42,617 bases of DNA, taken from positions 1 through 42,617 of the forward strand of contig DAOUMU010000375.1 of NCBI GenBank assembly GCA_034409055.1, given 5' to 3'. Shown in pieces: positions 1-6,535 of the stretch. The position numbers and the translations under genes are program-made. The stretch's first letter is position 1. Each line of letters begins with the position of its first letter. The notes beneath the pieces are model-generated. The model worked only from the letters and a program-made list of their open reading frames with translations. It made no database searches and was not told the origin of the DNA. Origin of the DNA: DAOUMU01 sp034409055. GTDB taxonomy: Bacteria; Chloroflexota; Anaerolineae; 4572-78; J111.

Positions 1-98
1 TTGGTTGGGGCTGTATTGTCAACAATCTGGTCAAGATTGCTGAAGCCATACTCAAGCCGCGCCGCCGGAAACGACGCTCGGCGGTGGCAGTGGCTTGA
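1..98 (+). CDS. C-terminal tail of an unidentified protein, possibly a transposase (partial)
   Basis: The frame that begins at base 3 is open from the window edge to TGA at 96-98. It encodes about 31 residues ending in a very Arg/Lys-rich tail (PRRRKRR). Only the C-terminus is present, so the family cannot be fixed. A short hydrophobic stretch (NNLVKIAEAIL) before a basic tail is common at the ends of IS transposases, and a MITE-like element with IS5-like target duplication starts 27 bases downstream. Both points make a transposase remnant plausible. It could also be the end of an ordinary host gene. Confidence 0.35.
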   Translation, partial: GWGCIVNNLVKIAEAILKPRRRKRRSAVAVA

Positions 99-125
99 AC
101 AGGGTTTCCTGACAGAAACTAGCTA

Positions 126-273
126 GGTTCTGTTGACATTTGCCTAAAAATGTCATTCCGAGGAGCGCAGCGACGAGGAATCTCCAGCAACGAGGACAAA
201 TTCAAGGCGAAATGGGAGATTCTTCGCTCCCTGTGGTCGCTCAGAATGACATAATCCGAAATATCAACACGCC
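126..273. repeat. MITE-like 148-bp element, copy 1
   Basis: A 148-bp non-coding element with terminal inverted repeats: the left end reads GG-TTC-TGTTGACATTT and the right end is its imperfect complement. It is flanked on both sides by CTA (123-125 and 274-276), which looks like a target-site duplication of the YTAR kind made by IS5-family transposases. Inside is an imperfect palindrome running from TGTCATTCC (151) to AATGACA (251). A copy with the same length, ends and flanking CTA lies at 1226-1373. It carries no coding capacity and would need a transposase in trans. Confidence 0.75.
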
Positions 274-354
274 CTAGCTGAGGACAGTAAAATTTCGACA
301 GCAATTAAGGAACACTCATTTAATACTGGTGTCATTACGATCAATTATGCCGAA

Positions 355-1089
355 GTGCCAACATCTGGACCGCCGCTCGTATTACTTCACGGTGGGTCCG
401 CACGATGGCAAAGTTTCGGCGTGATTATTCCTGATCTTGCAGTCGGCTGGCACCTCTATGCGCTCGATCTCCGTGGACACGGAAATTCAGAGCGTGCATC
501 AGGACGTTACCGATTACAGGATTATGCAAATGATGTGATTGCCTTCCTCCGGCAGCAGTTAGCTGAAGCTGCCCTAGTTGTCGGTCACTCCTTGGGGGGC
601 ATGATCGCGTTACTTGTGGCCGCCCAATGTCCAAGTTGTGTGCGGGCTGTGGTGGTAGGAGATGCGCCATTGACCGCGGAGACGTGGCGTGCGCTTCTTG
701 ACCAGGGCAGAGACAGGTTAACGATCTGGCGTAATCTGGCCGGTGGCAGGTATCCACTGGAGGAAGTGGCCGCGGCTATAACTGATGCGCCGGCAATTAA
801 TGTGTATCAGACCGACCCAGACACACTCACGGTCTTGCTTGATGATTTTGACAACACCACTGCCGGCTATGATATGGAGAGCCTATTGCCGTCAATTCAT
901 TGTCCCATCCTCCTACTGCAAGCCGATCCAACATCTGGGGGCCTGATGACCGATGCGGAAGTGGAACGGGCCTTGGCGTTGCTTACCCAGCCGTCCCATG
1001 TGCGGCTCGACGGGGTGAGTCATGTGCTGCACAACGAACAGAAAGAGCCAGTTCTGCAAGCCATCACAGCTTTTCTCACCTCGCTCTGA
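355..1089 (+). CDS. Alpha/beta-hydrolase fold protein, 5' end probably damaged
   Basis: Alpha/beta hydrolase of the 3-oxoadipate enol-lactonase/haloperoxidase-like group. LLHGG near residues 8-12 is the oxyanion-hole loop, GHSLGG (about 77-82) carries the nucleophile Ser, and the C-terminal DGVSHVLHNEQ segment carries the catalytic His. At 244 aa from GTG at 355 it is slightly short: the first beta strand expected before the HG motif (TGVITINYAE) lies upstream in the same open frame. That frame is open from 250 to 355 but holds no ATG, GTG or TTG before 355, and a MITE ends at 273. Either translation starts at a non-standard ATT (for example 292 or 304), or the original start has been lost and this is a 5' fragment. 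Substrate unknown. Confidence 0.8.
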   Translation: MPTSGPPLVLLHGGSARWQSFGVIIPDLAVGWHLYALDLRGHGNSERASGRYRLQDYANDVIAFLRQQLAEAALVVGHSLGGMIALLVAAQCPSCVRAVVVGDAPLTAETWRALLDQGRDRLTIWRNLAGGRYPLEEVAAAITDAPAINVYQTDPDTLTVLLDDFDNTTAGYDMESLLPSIHCPILLLQADPTSGGLMTDAEVERALALLTQPSHVRLDGVSHVLHNEQKEPVLQAITAFLTSL

Positions 1090-1225
1090 ACTCGGCGAAT
1101 CGTTTGATAGGCAAGGTACTCCCCCACCGGTGGGCTAACAGGGGTTTGAAGCTGACTCCTAATCGTTGCTTCTTGCAAAATCGACTTGGCTCTAAAGTCG
1201 TCTTAAATTGTTGCACATTAAGCTA

Positions 1226-1373
1226 GGTTCTGTTGACATTTGTCCAAAAATGTCATTCCGAGGAGCGCAGCGACGAGGAATCTCCGGTAACGAGGACAAA
1301 TTCAAGGCGAAATAGGAGATTCTTCGCTCCCTTTGGTCGCTCAGAATGACATAATCCGAAATGTCAACACGCC
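1226..1373. repeat. MITE-like 148-bp element, copy 2
   Basis: Second copy of the element at 126-273, in the same orientation and of identical length, with few substitutions. It is again flanked by CTA (1223-1225 and 1374-1376). The two copies bracket the hydrolase gene as direct repeats about 1.1 kb apart, so recombination between them could delete the hydrolase. Confidence 0.78.
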
Positions 1374-1453
1374 CTAACCCGGCGTAGCTTAAACCTGGTC
1401 GTTAGCCGGCAGCGAGAGAGTGTTCAGGTATAGTTCAAAGAGGACCCCAGATA

Positions 1454-2278
1454 ATGCGAAAGTATACTGTGTTTTTGTCACTGTGGCTTGTCCTGCACCT
1501 GGGGATAAGGTGTAGCACCAGGCTTGCGGAAAATGAGATTGTCCTCACGCCTCCTGTACCTGATCCTCCGAGTTACTGCGCTTCAATTGCCGTTGATTTG
1601 TCAACCCCAGATTCACGAGTGATCTGGTCCGCCGACAGCAGACGATATGCCACTGTTGATAATGGATGCGCTGTCGTAGTTGATACAGAACAGGAACGTA
1701 CTTTCGCCACACCTATCGCGACAGGTCCCGGATTCTGGCGTTGGACAGCAGATAGCCGTTTTGCTATTTTCAGGTACCGGAATGCCAAGGGTAACTCGAT
1801 GACCTATGTTTTTGATGCGGTGACGTGGGAGTTTGAGCGGACATCGGGGTGTCCTGTTATACAAACCGGCTCTCTCCTGGCGTGGGCACCTTGCGGTGAC
1901 TATCCAATAGCCCTTGCGCCAAATGCGCCGCGATTTCTAATGGAAAACGGCAGCCTGATCAACTTGCCCGGCCTACAAAAGACCCGTCTCCGACCATTCA
2001 GAGATGCAGACCATCAATCTGTTCTGGCTGCAAGTTGGTCACCGAATGGTGATTACTTGGCATTCGTGACAGGTAATTATCCATCCGAAGGTGGCACGCT
2101 GTATCTAGCGCAGGGGGATGGGTCTCGGATCCAACAGAGCGTGTCTTTTGATGATTATCACTCCCTACAATGGGCAGCGGATGGTACGTCGGTAAGTGTA
2201 GAGACCGACACCAATCGCTACATTTTAGATGTTGCAACTATGCAAGTACAAGTTGTATCAGCTTCAACATCACCATAG
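1454..2278 (+). CDS. Putative secreted WD40/TolB-like beta-propeller protein
   Basis: 274 aa. The N-terminus is a signal-peptide-like segment (MRKYTVFLSLWLVLHLGIRC) ending in Cys20. The residues before the Cys (GIR) fit a lipobox poorly, so lipidation is uncertain. The mature part has recurrent propeller-blade signatures of the type W-S-x-D-S/G-x-x-x-A: WSADSRRYA, WTADSRFAI, WSPNGDYLA and WAADGTSVS. This gives perhaps four blades resembling the TolB/WD40-like PD40 superfamily. No catalytic motif is visible. It lies alone between MITE copy 2 and trmO, all on the plus strand. A role in extracellular binding or sensing is inference only. Confidence 0.65.
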   Translation: MRKYTVFLSLWLVLHLGIRCSTRLAENEIVLTPPVPDPPSYCASIAVDLSTPDSRVIWSADSRRYATVDNGCAVVVDTEQERTFATPIATGPGFWRWTADSRFAIFRYRNAKGNSMTYVFDAVTWEFERTSGCPVIQTGSLLAWAPCGDYPIALAPNAPRFLMENGSLINLPGLQKTRLRPFRDADHQSVLAASWSPNGDYLAFVTGNYPSEGGTLYLAQGDGSRIQQSVSFDDYHSLQWAADGTSVSVETDTNRYILDVATMQVQVVSASTSP

Positions 2279-2439
2279 CATTTTTTGCCGCCTAACCCGC
2301 GGTGTCAGCCAACCTGGCTAATCGGTGCTTTTTTCAAGCAGAGTGGACGTTGCCGAGCTTGATGGACGAGAATCCGTTGGCGTGGATGATCTCAGTCAAG
2401 CGGTAGATGTTCGCAGTGCTGCAAAGGACATGTGAGCGT

Positions 2440-2919
2440 ATGGAACTGATTTACAAGCCAATAGGCATTATTCATACTCCTTTCAATAGCTTGGCAGATA
2501 TGCCTATCCAACCTACGAGTGATGTAAGCGGGTCAGGCATTATTGAGATTTTTTCCGAATTTGTTGACGGCTTGAAGGATTTAGAAGGCTTTTCCCACAT
2601 ATACCTCTTTTATCATTTCCACAAGGTGCACCGGTCAAACCTGACCGTCACCCCCTTCCTCGATAAAGAGCCACGTGGCATCTTTGCCACTCGTGCACCC
2701 AGCCGTCCAAATCCAATCGGCCTATCTCTGGTAGAACTTGTACGTATAGAAAATAACCTTATCTACGTTGAGCGAGTAGACGTCCTTAATGAAACCCCTC
2801 TTCTGGATATTAAGCCCTACATCCCTGAATTTGAATACATTCACGATGTTCGGGTAGGCTGGCTAGAACAGGTAAAGGGTCAAGTGCGCACTCAGAGATC
2901 AGATACTCGCTTCAAATGA
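2440..2919 (+). CDS. trmO: tRNA (N6-threonylcarbamoyladenosine-37)-N6-methyltransferase TrmO (TsaA/UPF0066)
   Basis: 159 aa from ATG 2440. An upstream in-frame ATG at 2407 would add 11 residues, but homologues usually start directly at the YKPIGIIHTPF strand. The UPF0066/TsaA signature is clear: KPIGIIHTPF at the N-terminus, LEGFSHIYLFYHFH (about 61-74), and RGIFATRAPSRPNPIGLS (about 90-107), the conserved SAM-binding segment. VLNETPLLDIKPYIPEF follows. Known function of the family: SAM-dependent N6-methylation of t6A37 in ACY-reading tRNA-Thr; a tRNA-Thr lies elsewhere in this window, probably by coincidence. It is a short, single-domain form without the extra C-terminal domain of E. coli TrmO. 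Confidence 0.9.
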   Translation: MELIYKPIGIIHTPFNSLADMPIQPTSDVSGSGIIEIFSEFVDGLKDLEGFSHIYLFYHFHKVHRSNLTVTPFLDKEPRGIFATRAPSRPNPIGLSLVELVRIENNLIYVERVDVLNETPLLDIKPYIPEFEYIHDVRVGWLEQVKGQVRTQRSDTRFK

Positions 2920-2988
2920 GAAGACCACACCAAGTAGTTGTACCAGGCTATACCAACTAACCGCGCATTTCGCGGCAGGAGGAACCTA

Positions 2989-3474
2989 ATGTTAGACGAT
3001 GATGTCATGATGCGTCAAATGCGTGAACTGACTCGACAACATCTGCGCACTATCTGGGAATTATCCGGCGTAGATGAATCCACATTGAGTGAGGAAGATC
3101 GGGTCCTGGTTGAAATCATGCGTATGCATCCCGAATATTACGACCTGTGGGGCCGGTTGGACGAGGTCTCGGATGAAGAGCTTGAGCGAGATGGCAGCAA
3201 TCCCATTATCCACGTGATGATTCACCAGGTCATCGAGAACCAGATTGCCGCCGGCGAACCGGCCGAAACGACTAAGACCCTGGACCGGTTGCTGTTGCAG
3301 GGCATGACCCAACACGAGGCCCTGCACCAGATTGGGACGGTGGTGGCCGACGAGATATTTGGGATACTGAAGGACCAACGCGTTTTTGACGAACAAGGGT
3401 ACGTAAAAAAGTTGCGTCGCTTGACTGCGCCGCGTAAAAAGAGAGGGCGGCGGCGTCGCAGCCGGAAGCATTGA
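2989..3474 (+). CDS. DUF1841-like protein with basic tail
   Basis: 161 aa from ATG 2989, which has a strong AGGAGG ribosome-binding site 6-7 bases upstream. A longer frame from 2938 has no such signal. It resembles DUF1841: an N-terminal helical part (REL-RQHLRTIWE), MRMHPEYYDLW, then NPIIHVMIHQVIENQIAAGEP and a helix ending GTVVADEIFGILKD. The family is predicted soluble and has no known function. The last about 17 residues are almost all Arg/Lys (KKRGRRRRSRK), suggesting nucleic-acid or ribosome contact (inference). The stop codon overlaps the first base of a heptamer repeat tract. Confidence 0.75.
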   Translation: MLDDDVMMRQMRELTRQHLRTIWELSGVDESTLSEEDRVLVEIMRMHPEYYDLWGRLDEVSDEELERDGSNPIIHVMIHQVIENQIAAGEPAETTKTLDRLLLQGMTQHEALHQIGTVVADEIFGILKDQRVFDEQGYVKKLRRLTAPRKKRGRRRRSRKH

Positions 3475-3536
3475 GCGTAGAGCGGGGAGCGGAAGGCGTA
3501 GAGCGGGGAGCGGAAAGCGTAGAGCGGGGAGCGTAG
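3474..3536. repeat. Heptanucleotide-periodic tract (9 units)
   Basis: Nine consecutive heptamers in one register made from four related words (AGCGTAG, AGCGGGG, AGCGGAA, GGCGTAG), arranged as a 21-bp unit repeated nearly three times. It starts on the last base of the DUF1841-like gene's stop codon. The same 7-nt periodicity with different words recurs at 3584-3604, 4494-4617, 23339-23391, 38232-38280 and 39690-39766. Confidence 0.85.
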
Positions 3537-3569
3537 AAATTGCTTCCACGCCGCCACCCCATAGGGCAG

Positions 3570-3604
3570 GGGCACGCAAGCGACACGCAACACGCAACAC
3601 GCAA
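3570..3604. repeat. CACGCAA heptamer repeats, left flank of the UDG gene
   Basis: Three in-register CACGCAA units (3584-3604), preceded by a related stretch starting GGGCACGCAAGCGA. The reverse complement of 4494-4522, on the far side of the uracil-DNA glycosylase gene, matches this stretch apart from a 4-nt indel and one substitution. The gene is therefore bracketed by inverted copies. Confidence 0.75.
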
Positions 3605-3686
3605 CACCTCATTAGGCCTGAACCGGCTGAAGCCTCGACTCCAAATGCACTCATTTGATGTACTCTCAGTATACAAGGAGGCACAC

Positions 3687-4406
3687 TTGAAGGAGACCCT
3701 ATTGCCAGAAACAGACTCGGCCTGGCAGGCCCTGACGGCGGAGGTCGTGGCCTGTCGGGCTTGCCCGCGCCTGGTGGCCTGGCGGGAACAGGTGGCCCGG
3801 GAAAAGCGGCGGGCCTACCGGGATTGGGATTACTGGGGCCGGCCGGTGCCTGGCTTCGGCGACCCGGCCGGCCGGTTACTCATTGTGGGACTGGCCCCTG
3901 GGGCGCATGGAGCCAATCGTACCGGCCGCATGTTCACCGGCGATGGCTCTGGCGATACCTTGTATGCGGCCCTGCATCGGGCCGGATTGGCCAGCCAACC
4001 CACGGCCCGCCATCGAGAAGATGGGCTGATCTTGACCGATACCTTTATCACTGCGGTGGCCCGCTGTGCCCCGCCCGGTAACCGGCCTACGGTCCAGGAA
4101 TTAGCCACTTGTCGCCCTTTTTTAGATCGAGAGTGGGCCCTGATGCCCCAGGTGCGGGTCATTCTGGCCCTGGGGCAGATCGCCTTCGAGGGCTGTCTGC
4201 GCCTGCTCCGTGATCACGGCTACGAGCTACCCCGGCTAAAATTTGGCCACGGCCGGCATTATCCCCTTGATTCTGCCTCGGCTCTCCCCAGACATTTAAT
4301 TGCCTCTTATCACCCCAGCCGACAAAATACCCAGACCGGCCGCTTAACCCCGGCCATGCTGGACGATGTTTTTGCCCTGGCCCGGTCGTTGCTGGCCGAG
4401 TCGTAA
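3687..4406 (+). CDS. Uracil-DNA glycosylase, family 5 (UDGb type, 4Fe-4S)
   Basis: Removes uracil, and in family 5 also other deaminated bases, from DNA at the first step of base excision repair. The start chosen is TTG 3687: AAGGAGG lies five bases upstream and the preceding in-frame sequence is repeat-derived. The result is 239 aa. Motif A is GLAPGAHGANRTGRMFTGD, the family-5 type that lacks the catalytic Asp of family 4. Cluster cysteines are seen in CRACP near the N-terminus, in VARCAPP and in TCRPF. The C-terminal motif is ASYHPSRQNTQTGRL. The enzyme is typical of thermophiles, actinobacteria and Chloroflexota. It has no operon partner and is flanked on both sides by repeats. Confidence 0.92.
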   Translation: MKETLLPETDSAWQALTAEVVACRACPRLVAWREQVAREKRRAYRDWDYWGRPVPGFGDPAGRLLIVGLAPGAHGANRTGRMFTGDGSGDTLYAALHRAGLASQPTARHREDGLILTDTFITAVARCAPPGNRPTVQELATCRPFLDREWALMPQVRVILALGQIAFEGCLRLLRDHGYELPRLKFGHGRHYPLDSASALPRHLIASYHPSRQNTQTGRLTPAMLDDVFALARSLLAES

Positions 4407-4432
4407 GGCAGTTCTAGAAAAATACCTGTGCC

Positions 4433-4476
4433 CGCCTGTACCTGGTACGGGTACCTGTGCCCTGTGGGTACAGGCG
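4433..4476 (+). repeat. Hairpin downstream of the UDG gene
   Basis: A perfect 10-bp stem: CGCCTGTACC at 4433-4442 pairs with GGTACAGGCG at 4467-4476. The loop itself contains GGTACGGGTACC-like sequence. It starts 27 bases after the UDG stop. No U-run follows, so it is more likely a repeat hairpin or 3'-end stabiliser than an intrinsic terminator. Confidence 0.6.
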
Positions 4477-4493
4477 AGTAATGCTCCCAAAAT

Positions 4494-4617
4494 CGTGCTG
4501 CGTGTCGCTCGCTTGCGTGCCCTTGGCGGCGTGCCCTTGGCGGCGTGCTGCGTGTTAAACCTGTGCCCGCTTTTTGGGTATTTGGCCGAAAACTCTCACG
4601 CAACACGCAACACGTAA
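4494..4617. repeat. Heptamer-periodic block, right flank of the UDG gene
   Basis: From 4494 to 4556 the sequence runs in 7-nt register (CGTGCTG, CGTGTCG, CTCGCTT and so on) and includes an exact 14-bp duplication (GCGTGCCCTTGGCG at 4515 and 4529). After a non-periodic stretch, CACGCAA, CACGCAA, CACGTAA follow at 4597-4617. The first part is the inverted counterpart of 3570-3597. The 404-base gap from 4407 to 4810 holds only the 4433-4476 hairpin, this block and a candidate promoter. Confidence 0.75.
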
Positions 4618-4741
4618 CACACGGACGATACAGTTTTGGCAGCATTTAAATTCTAGAACTTCCTAACCTCGTCAAGGTGGAACCAAACTTAACATATAAT
4701 CATTTTTTCAGCGCCAGGTGTTCAATTACTGCGTTATGTGA

Positions 4742-4747
4742 TATAAT
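4742..4747 (+). promoter_or_regulatory. Candidate -10 box
   Basis: TATAAT preceded by TGTGA, 64 bases before the 4811 start. No good -35 hexamer is visible at 16-18 bases. It would drive the HhH membrane protein and LPATG protein pair. Confidence 0.35.
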
Positions 4748-4810
4748 AAAGTAACGGGGAGCCTGAAACTAGATTACTCTATTCATATCTTGACTGGAGT
4801 GACTGGAACG

Positions 4811-5416
4811 ATGACCGTAATCATTGCCGTAGTACTTCTTGTTTTGGGATTAGTCATTGGCTTTGTTGTGGCCTGGGCTTTTGGCGTCGGTGCTTCAATG
4901 GGGCTGTTTATTGGCGTCTTACTGGTGGTAGCTGGAGCCGTTATTGGGTTTGTGGTTGAATGGCTCATCGATGAAGCCTACCGGCGTAATCGGGAGTTGC
5001 AACGCCAACTCAACCAACGCGGAAGCGGTGAAGCGGCGGCACTTGGCCCCAACCTAGAGCTTTACCAGCACGACGACTCGGCCTCGCAGACGCTGGCCGA
5101 CTTTCTGCGCCAACGTGACGACGATGTCCGCCAGCTTCGGGAGCAAATCGAGGCCACCGAGGCCCAGATGGATGGCCTGCGCGATGAGTTTGAAACCTAC
5201 CAACGGACCCACCCGGACGATTTAACGGCTATTAAAGGGGTTGGCAAGGTTTACCAGCGCAAGCTGCGTGATCTTGGCTTCAGCAGTTTTGAACAACTGG
5301 CCAAAGCCGATCCAGACCGGCTCCGGCGTTTGCTCGACGTCAAAAATTGGCAACGGGTTGATATCGAAAACTGGATTGAGCAGGCGCGTGACTGGATGCA
5401 GCAACGGAGTCAGTAA
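4811..5416 (+). CDS. Membrane protein with coiled coil and C-terminal helix-hairpin-helix domain
   Basis: 201 aa from ATG 4811 (a TTG at 4790 would add seven residues). Two hydrophobic helices, VIIAVVLLVLGLVIGFVVAW and a second ending GAVIGFVVEWLI, form an N-terminal hairpin. A charged coiled-coil stretch follows (RELQRQLNQ; LRQREQIE-like heptads around residues 90-130). The C-terminus is a helix-hairpin-helix domain: DLTAIKGVGKVYQRKLRDLG, then FEQLAKADPDRLRRLL. Such HhH domains bind DNA or protein and are often attached to small membrane proteins in Chloroflexota. Its stop overlaps the next gene's start (TAATG), so the two are translationally coupled. Function unknown. Confidence 0.7.
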   Translation: MTVIIAVVLLVLGLVIGFVVAWAFGVGASMGLFIGVLLVVAGAVIGFVVEWLIDEAYRRNRELQRQLNQRGSGEAAALGPNLELYQHDDSASQTLADFLRQRDDDVRQLREQIEATEAQMDGLRDEFETYQRTHPDDLTAIKGVGKVYQRKLRDLGFSSFEQLAKADPDRLRRLLDVKNWQRVDIENWIEQARDWMQQRSQ

Positions 5417-6441
5417 TGTTTGAACAGAGTCTCGTTGACGCAGAAGTTAAGAAGAAAAAGCGGGCCATCCTGGTTATTTTGTTGCTTCTCCTCCTGGGCG
5501 TAGGGCTGGCTGCGCTGGCTTTTGCCCGGCGGACCGAAGTTGCCCCTCCGGCGGTAGCCGAGGTGGCCACGACCACGCCAACGCCCCCTGACACGACCAC
5601 TCCCCTGCCTGAGACACCTGTTGGTCAGACGACGCCAGGCGCAGAGGATCAATCCGACGAATTTAGGGGTGGCTCGCCGGCCGCCGCAGAGACAACGGAT
5701 CAGGTGACTGAGGAGACACCCACGCCAGCAGATCAAACCGGTGCCTCTGGCGGTGGTTTAGAGGCTACCGGCGAGGCCACTGACCAGGTTGGCCAGGAAA
5801 CAGCGGCGGGAGAGGATCAAGCGGGCGTATCTGATGACGACTCGTCTGCTGCTGGCGAGACGCCGGACCAGCCTGGTGACGGAACAGCCACGACCGAGGA
5901 TCAGCCCGACGCCTCCGGTGACGGCTCGTCTGCTGCCGGCGAGACGCCAGATCAGGCCGGTGAGGAAACAACGGCGACCGAGGATCAGCCCGACGCCTCC
6001 GGTGACGGCTCGTCTGCTGCCGGCGAGACGCCAGACCAGCCCGGTGACGGGACAGCCACGACCGAGGATCAGCCCGACCAATCCGGTCCTGACTCAGTGA
6101 CTCCGGACGATTCTACCGGTGGTCAAGGTGGTGAGGAAAGGCCTACAACGGGAGATGAATCTGCGGCGGAGACACCTACGGCCGGGGAGACAACGGCTGA
6201 GGCGGGGGATACCCCGGTGGTAACCGAAACAGAGGAGACGACAGCTCCCGATAGTGTTGAGACGGATACATTGGACGAGATGACACCCCCCGAGGATTTA
6301 CCGGCAACCGGCGTGACCCTCACGGGGGACAGGGCGACCAATTGGGGCTGGGTCTGGACGGTCTTAGGCCTGGTGTTGGTGTTGGTGGGGACGGGTTTTG
6401 CGGCTCTGCATAGTCAGGGGCCGTGGCAAAAAATTGAGTAA
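5416..6441 (+). CDS. Acidic Thr/Glu-rich repeat surface protein with LPATG motif
   Basis: 341 aa. A short cytoplasmic basic segment (EVKKKKR) precedes a transmembrane helix (AILVILLLLLLGVGLAALAF). About 250 residues of low-complexity acidic Thr/Pro/Gly/Asp sequence follow, including three 28-residue repeats (SSAAGETPDQ...). LPATG at residues 295-299 is followed by a second hydrophobic helix (VWTVLGLVLVLVGTGFAAL) and a short tail. The layout resembles a sortase substrate, but the tail after the helix is barely basic and the N-terminal helix looks like an anchor rather than a clear cleavable signal. It may instead be a two-anchor wall-spanning protein. It is coupled to the preceding HhH gene and no sortase is in the window. 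Confidence 0.65.
   Translation: MFEQSLVDAEVKKKKRAILVILLLLLLGVGLAALAFARRTEVAPPAVAEVATTTPTPPDTTTPLPETPVGQTTPGAEDQSDEFRGGSPAAAETTDQVTEETPTPADQTGASGGGLEATGEATDQVGQETAAGEDQAGVSDDDSSAAGETPDQPGDGTATTEDQPDASGDGSSAAGETPDQAGEETTATEDQPDASGDGSSAAGETPDQPGDGTATTEDQPDQSGPDSVTPDDSTGGQGGEERPTTGDESAAETPTAGETTAEAGDTPVVTETEETTAPDSVETDTLDEMTPPEDLPATGVTLTGDRATNWGWVWTVLGLVLVLVGTGFAALHSQGPWQKIE
5841..6079 (+). repeat. 84-bp tandem coding repeat, about 2.8 copies
   Basis: CTCGTCTGCTGC recurs at 5841, 5925 and 6009, exactly 84 bases apart. The third copy diverges near 6079. The repeat encodes the 28-residue acidic unit of the LPATG protein. High nucleotide identity between copies suggests recent expansion. Confidence 0.85.
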
Positions 6442-6450
6442 GCGAAGCAG

Positions 6451-6522
6451 TTCGTAGTAACGACTTTAGTCGTTAATTGCCTGCGTTATGGGGCCAAAAA
6501 CCACTAAAGTGGTTACTACGAA
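6451..6522. repeat. Cruciform-like repeat between convergent genes
   Basis: Outer stem TTCGTAGTAAC (6451-6461) with GTTACTACGAA (6512-6522). Inside are two small hairpins: AACGAC-TTTA-GTCGTT (6459-6474) and ACCAC-TAAA-GTGGT (6500-6513). It sits in the 94-bp space between the LPATG gene and the convergent WD40 kinase, where it could act as a bidirectional transcription end. It looks like a dispersed intergenic repeat; no other copy lies in the window. Confidence 0.6.
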
Positions 6523-6535
6523 TCCCAAAATGTAG

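Noticed and set aside
1374..2330. Possible integron attC sites around the lipoprotein gene (CCTAAC and GTTAGCC motifs).
   Set aside because: Both core sites of an attC do not pair with proper spacing, and the neighbouring genes are not arranged like cassettes.
3474..3604. CRISPR array suspected from the regular repeats after the DUF1841-like gene.
   Set aside because: Units are 7 or 21 bases with no unique spacers and no cas genes nearby.
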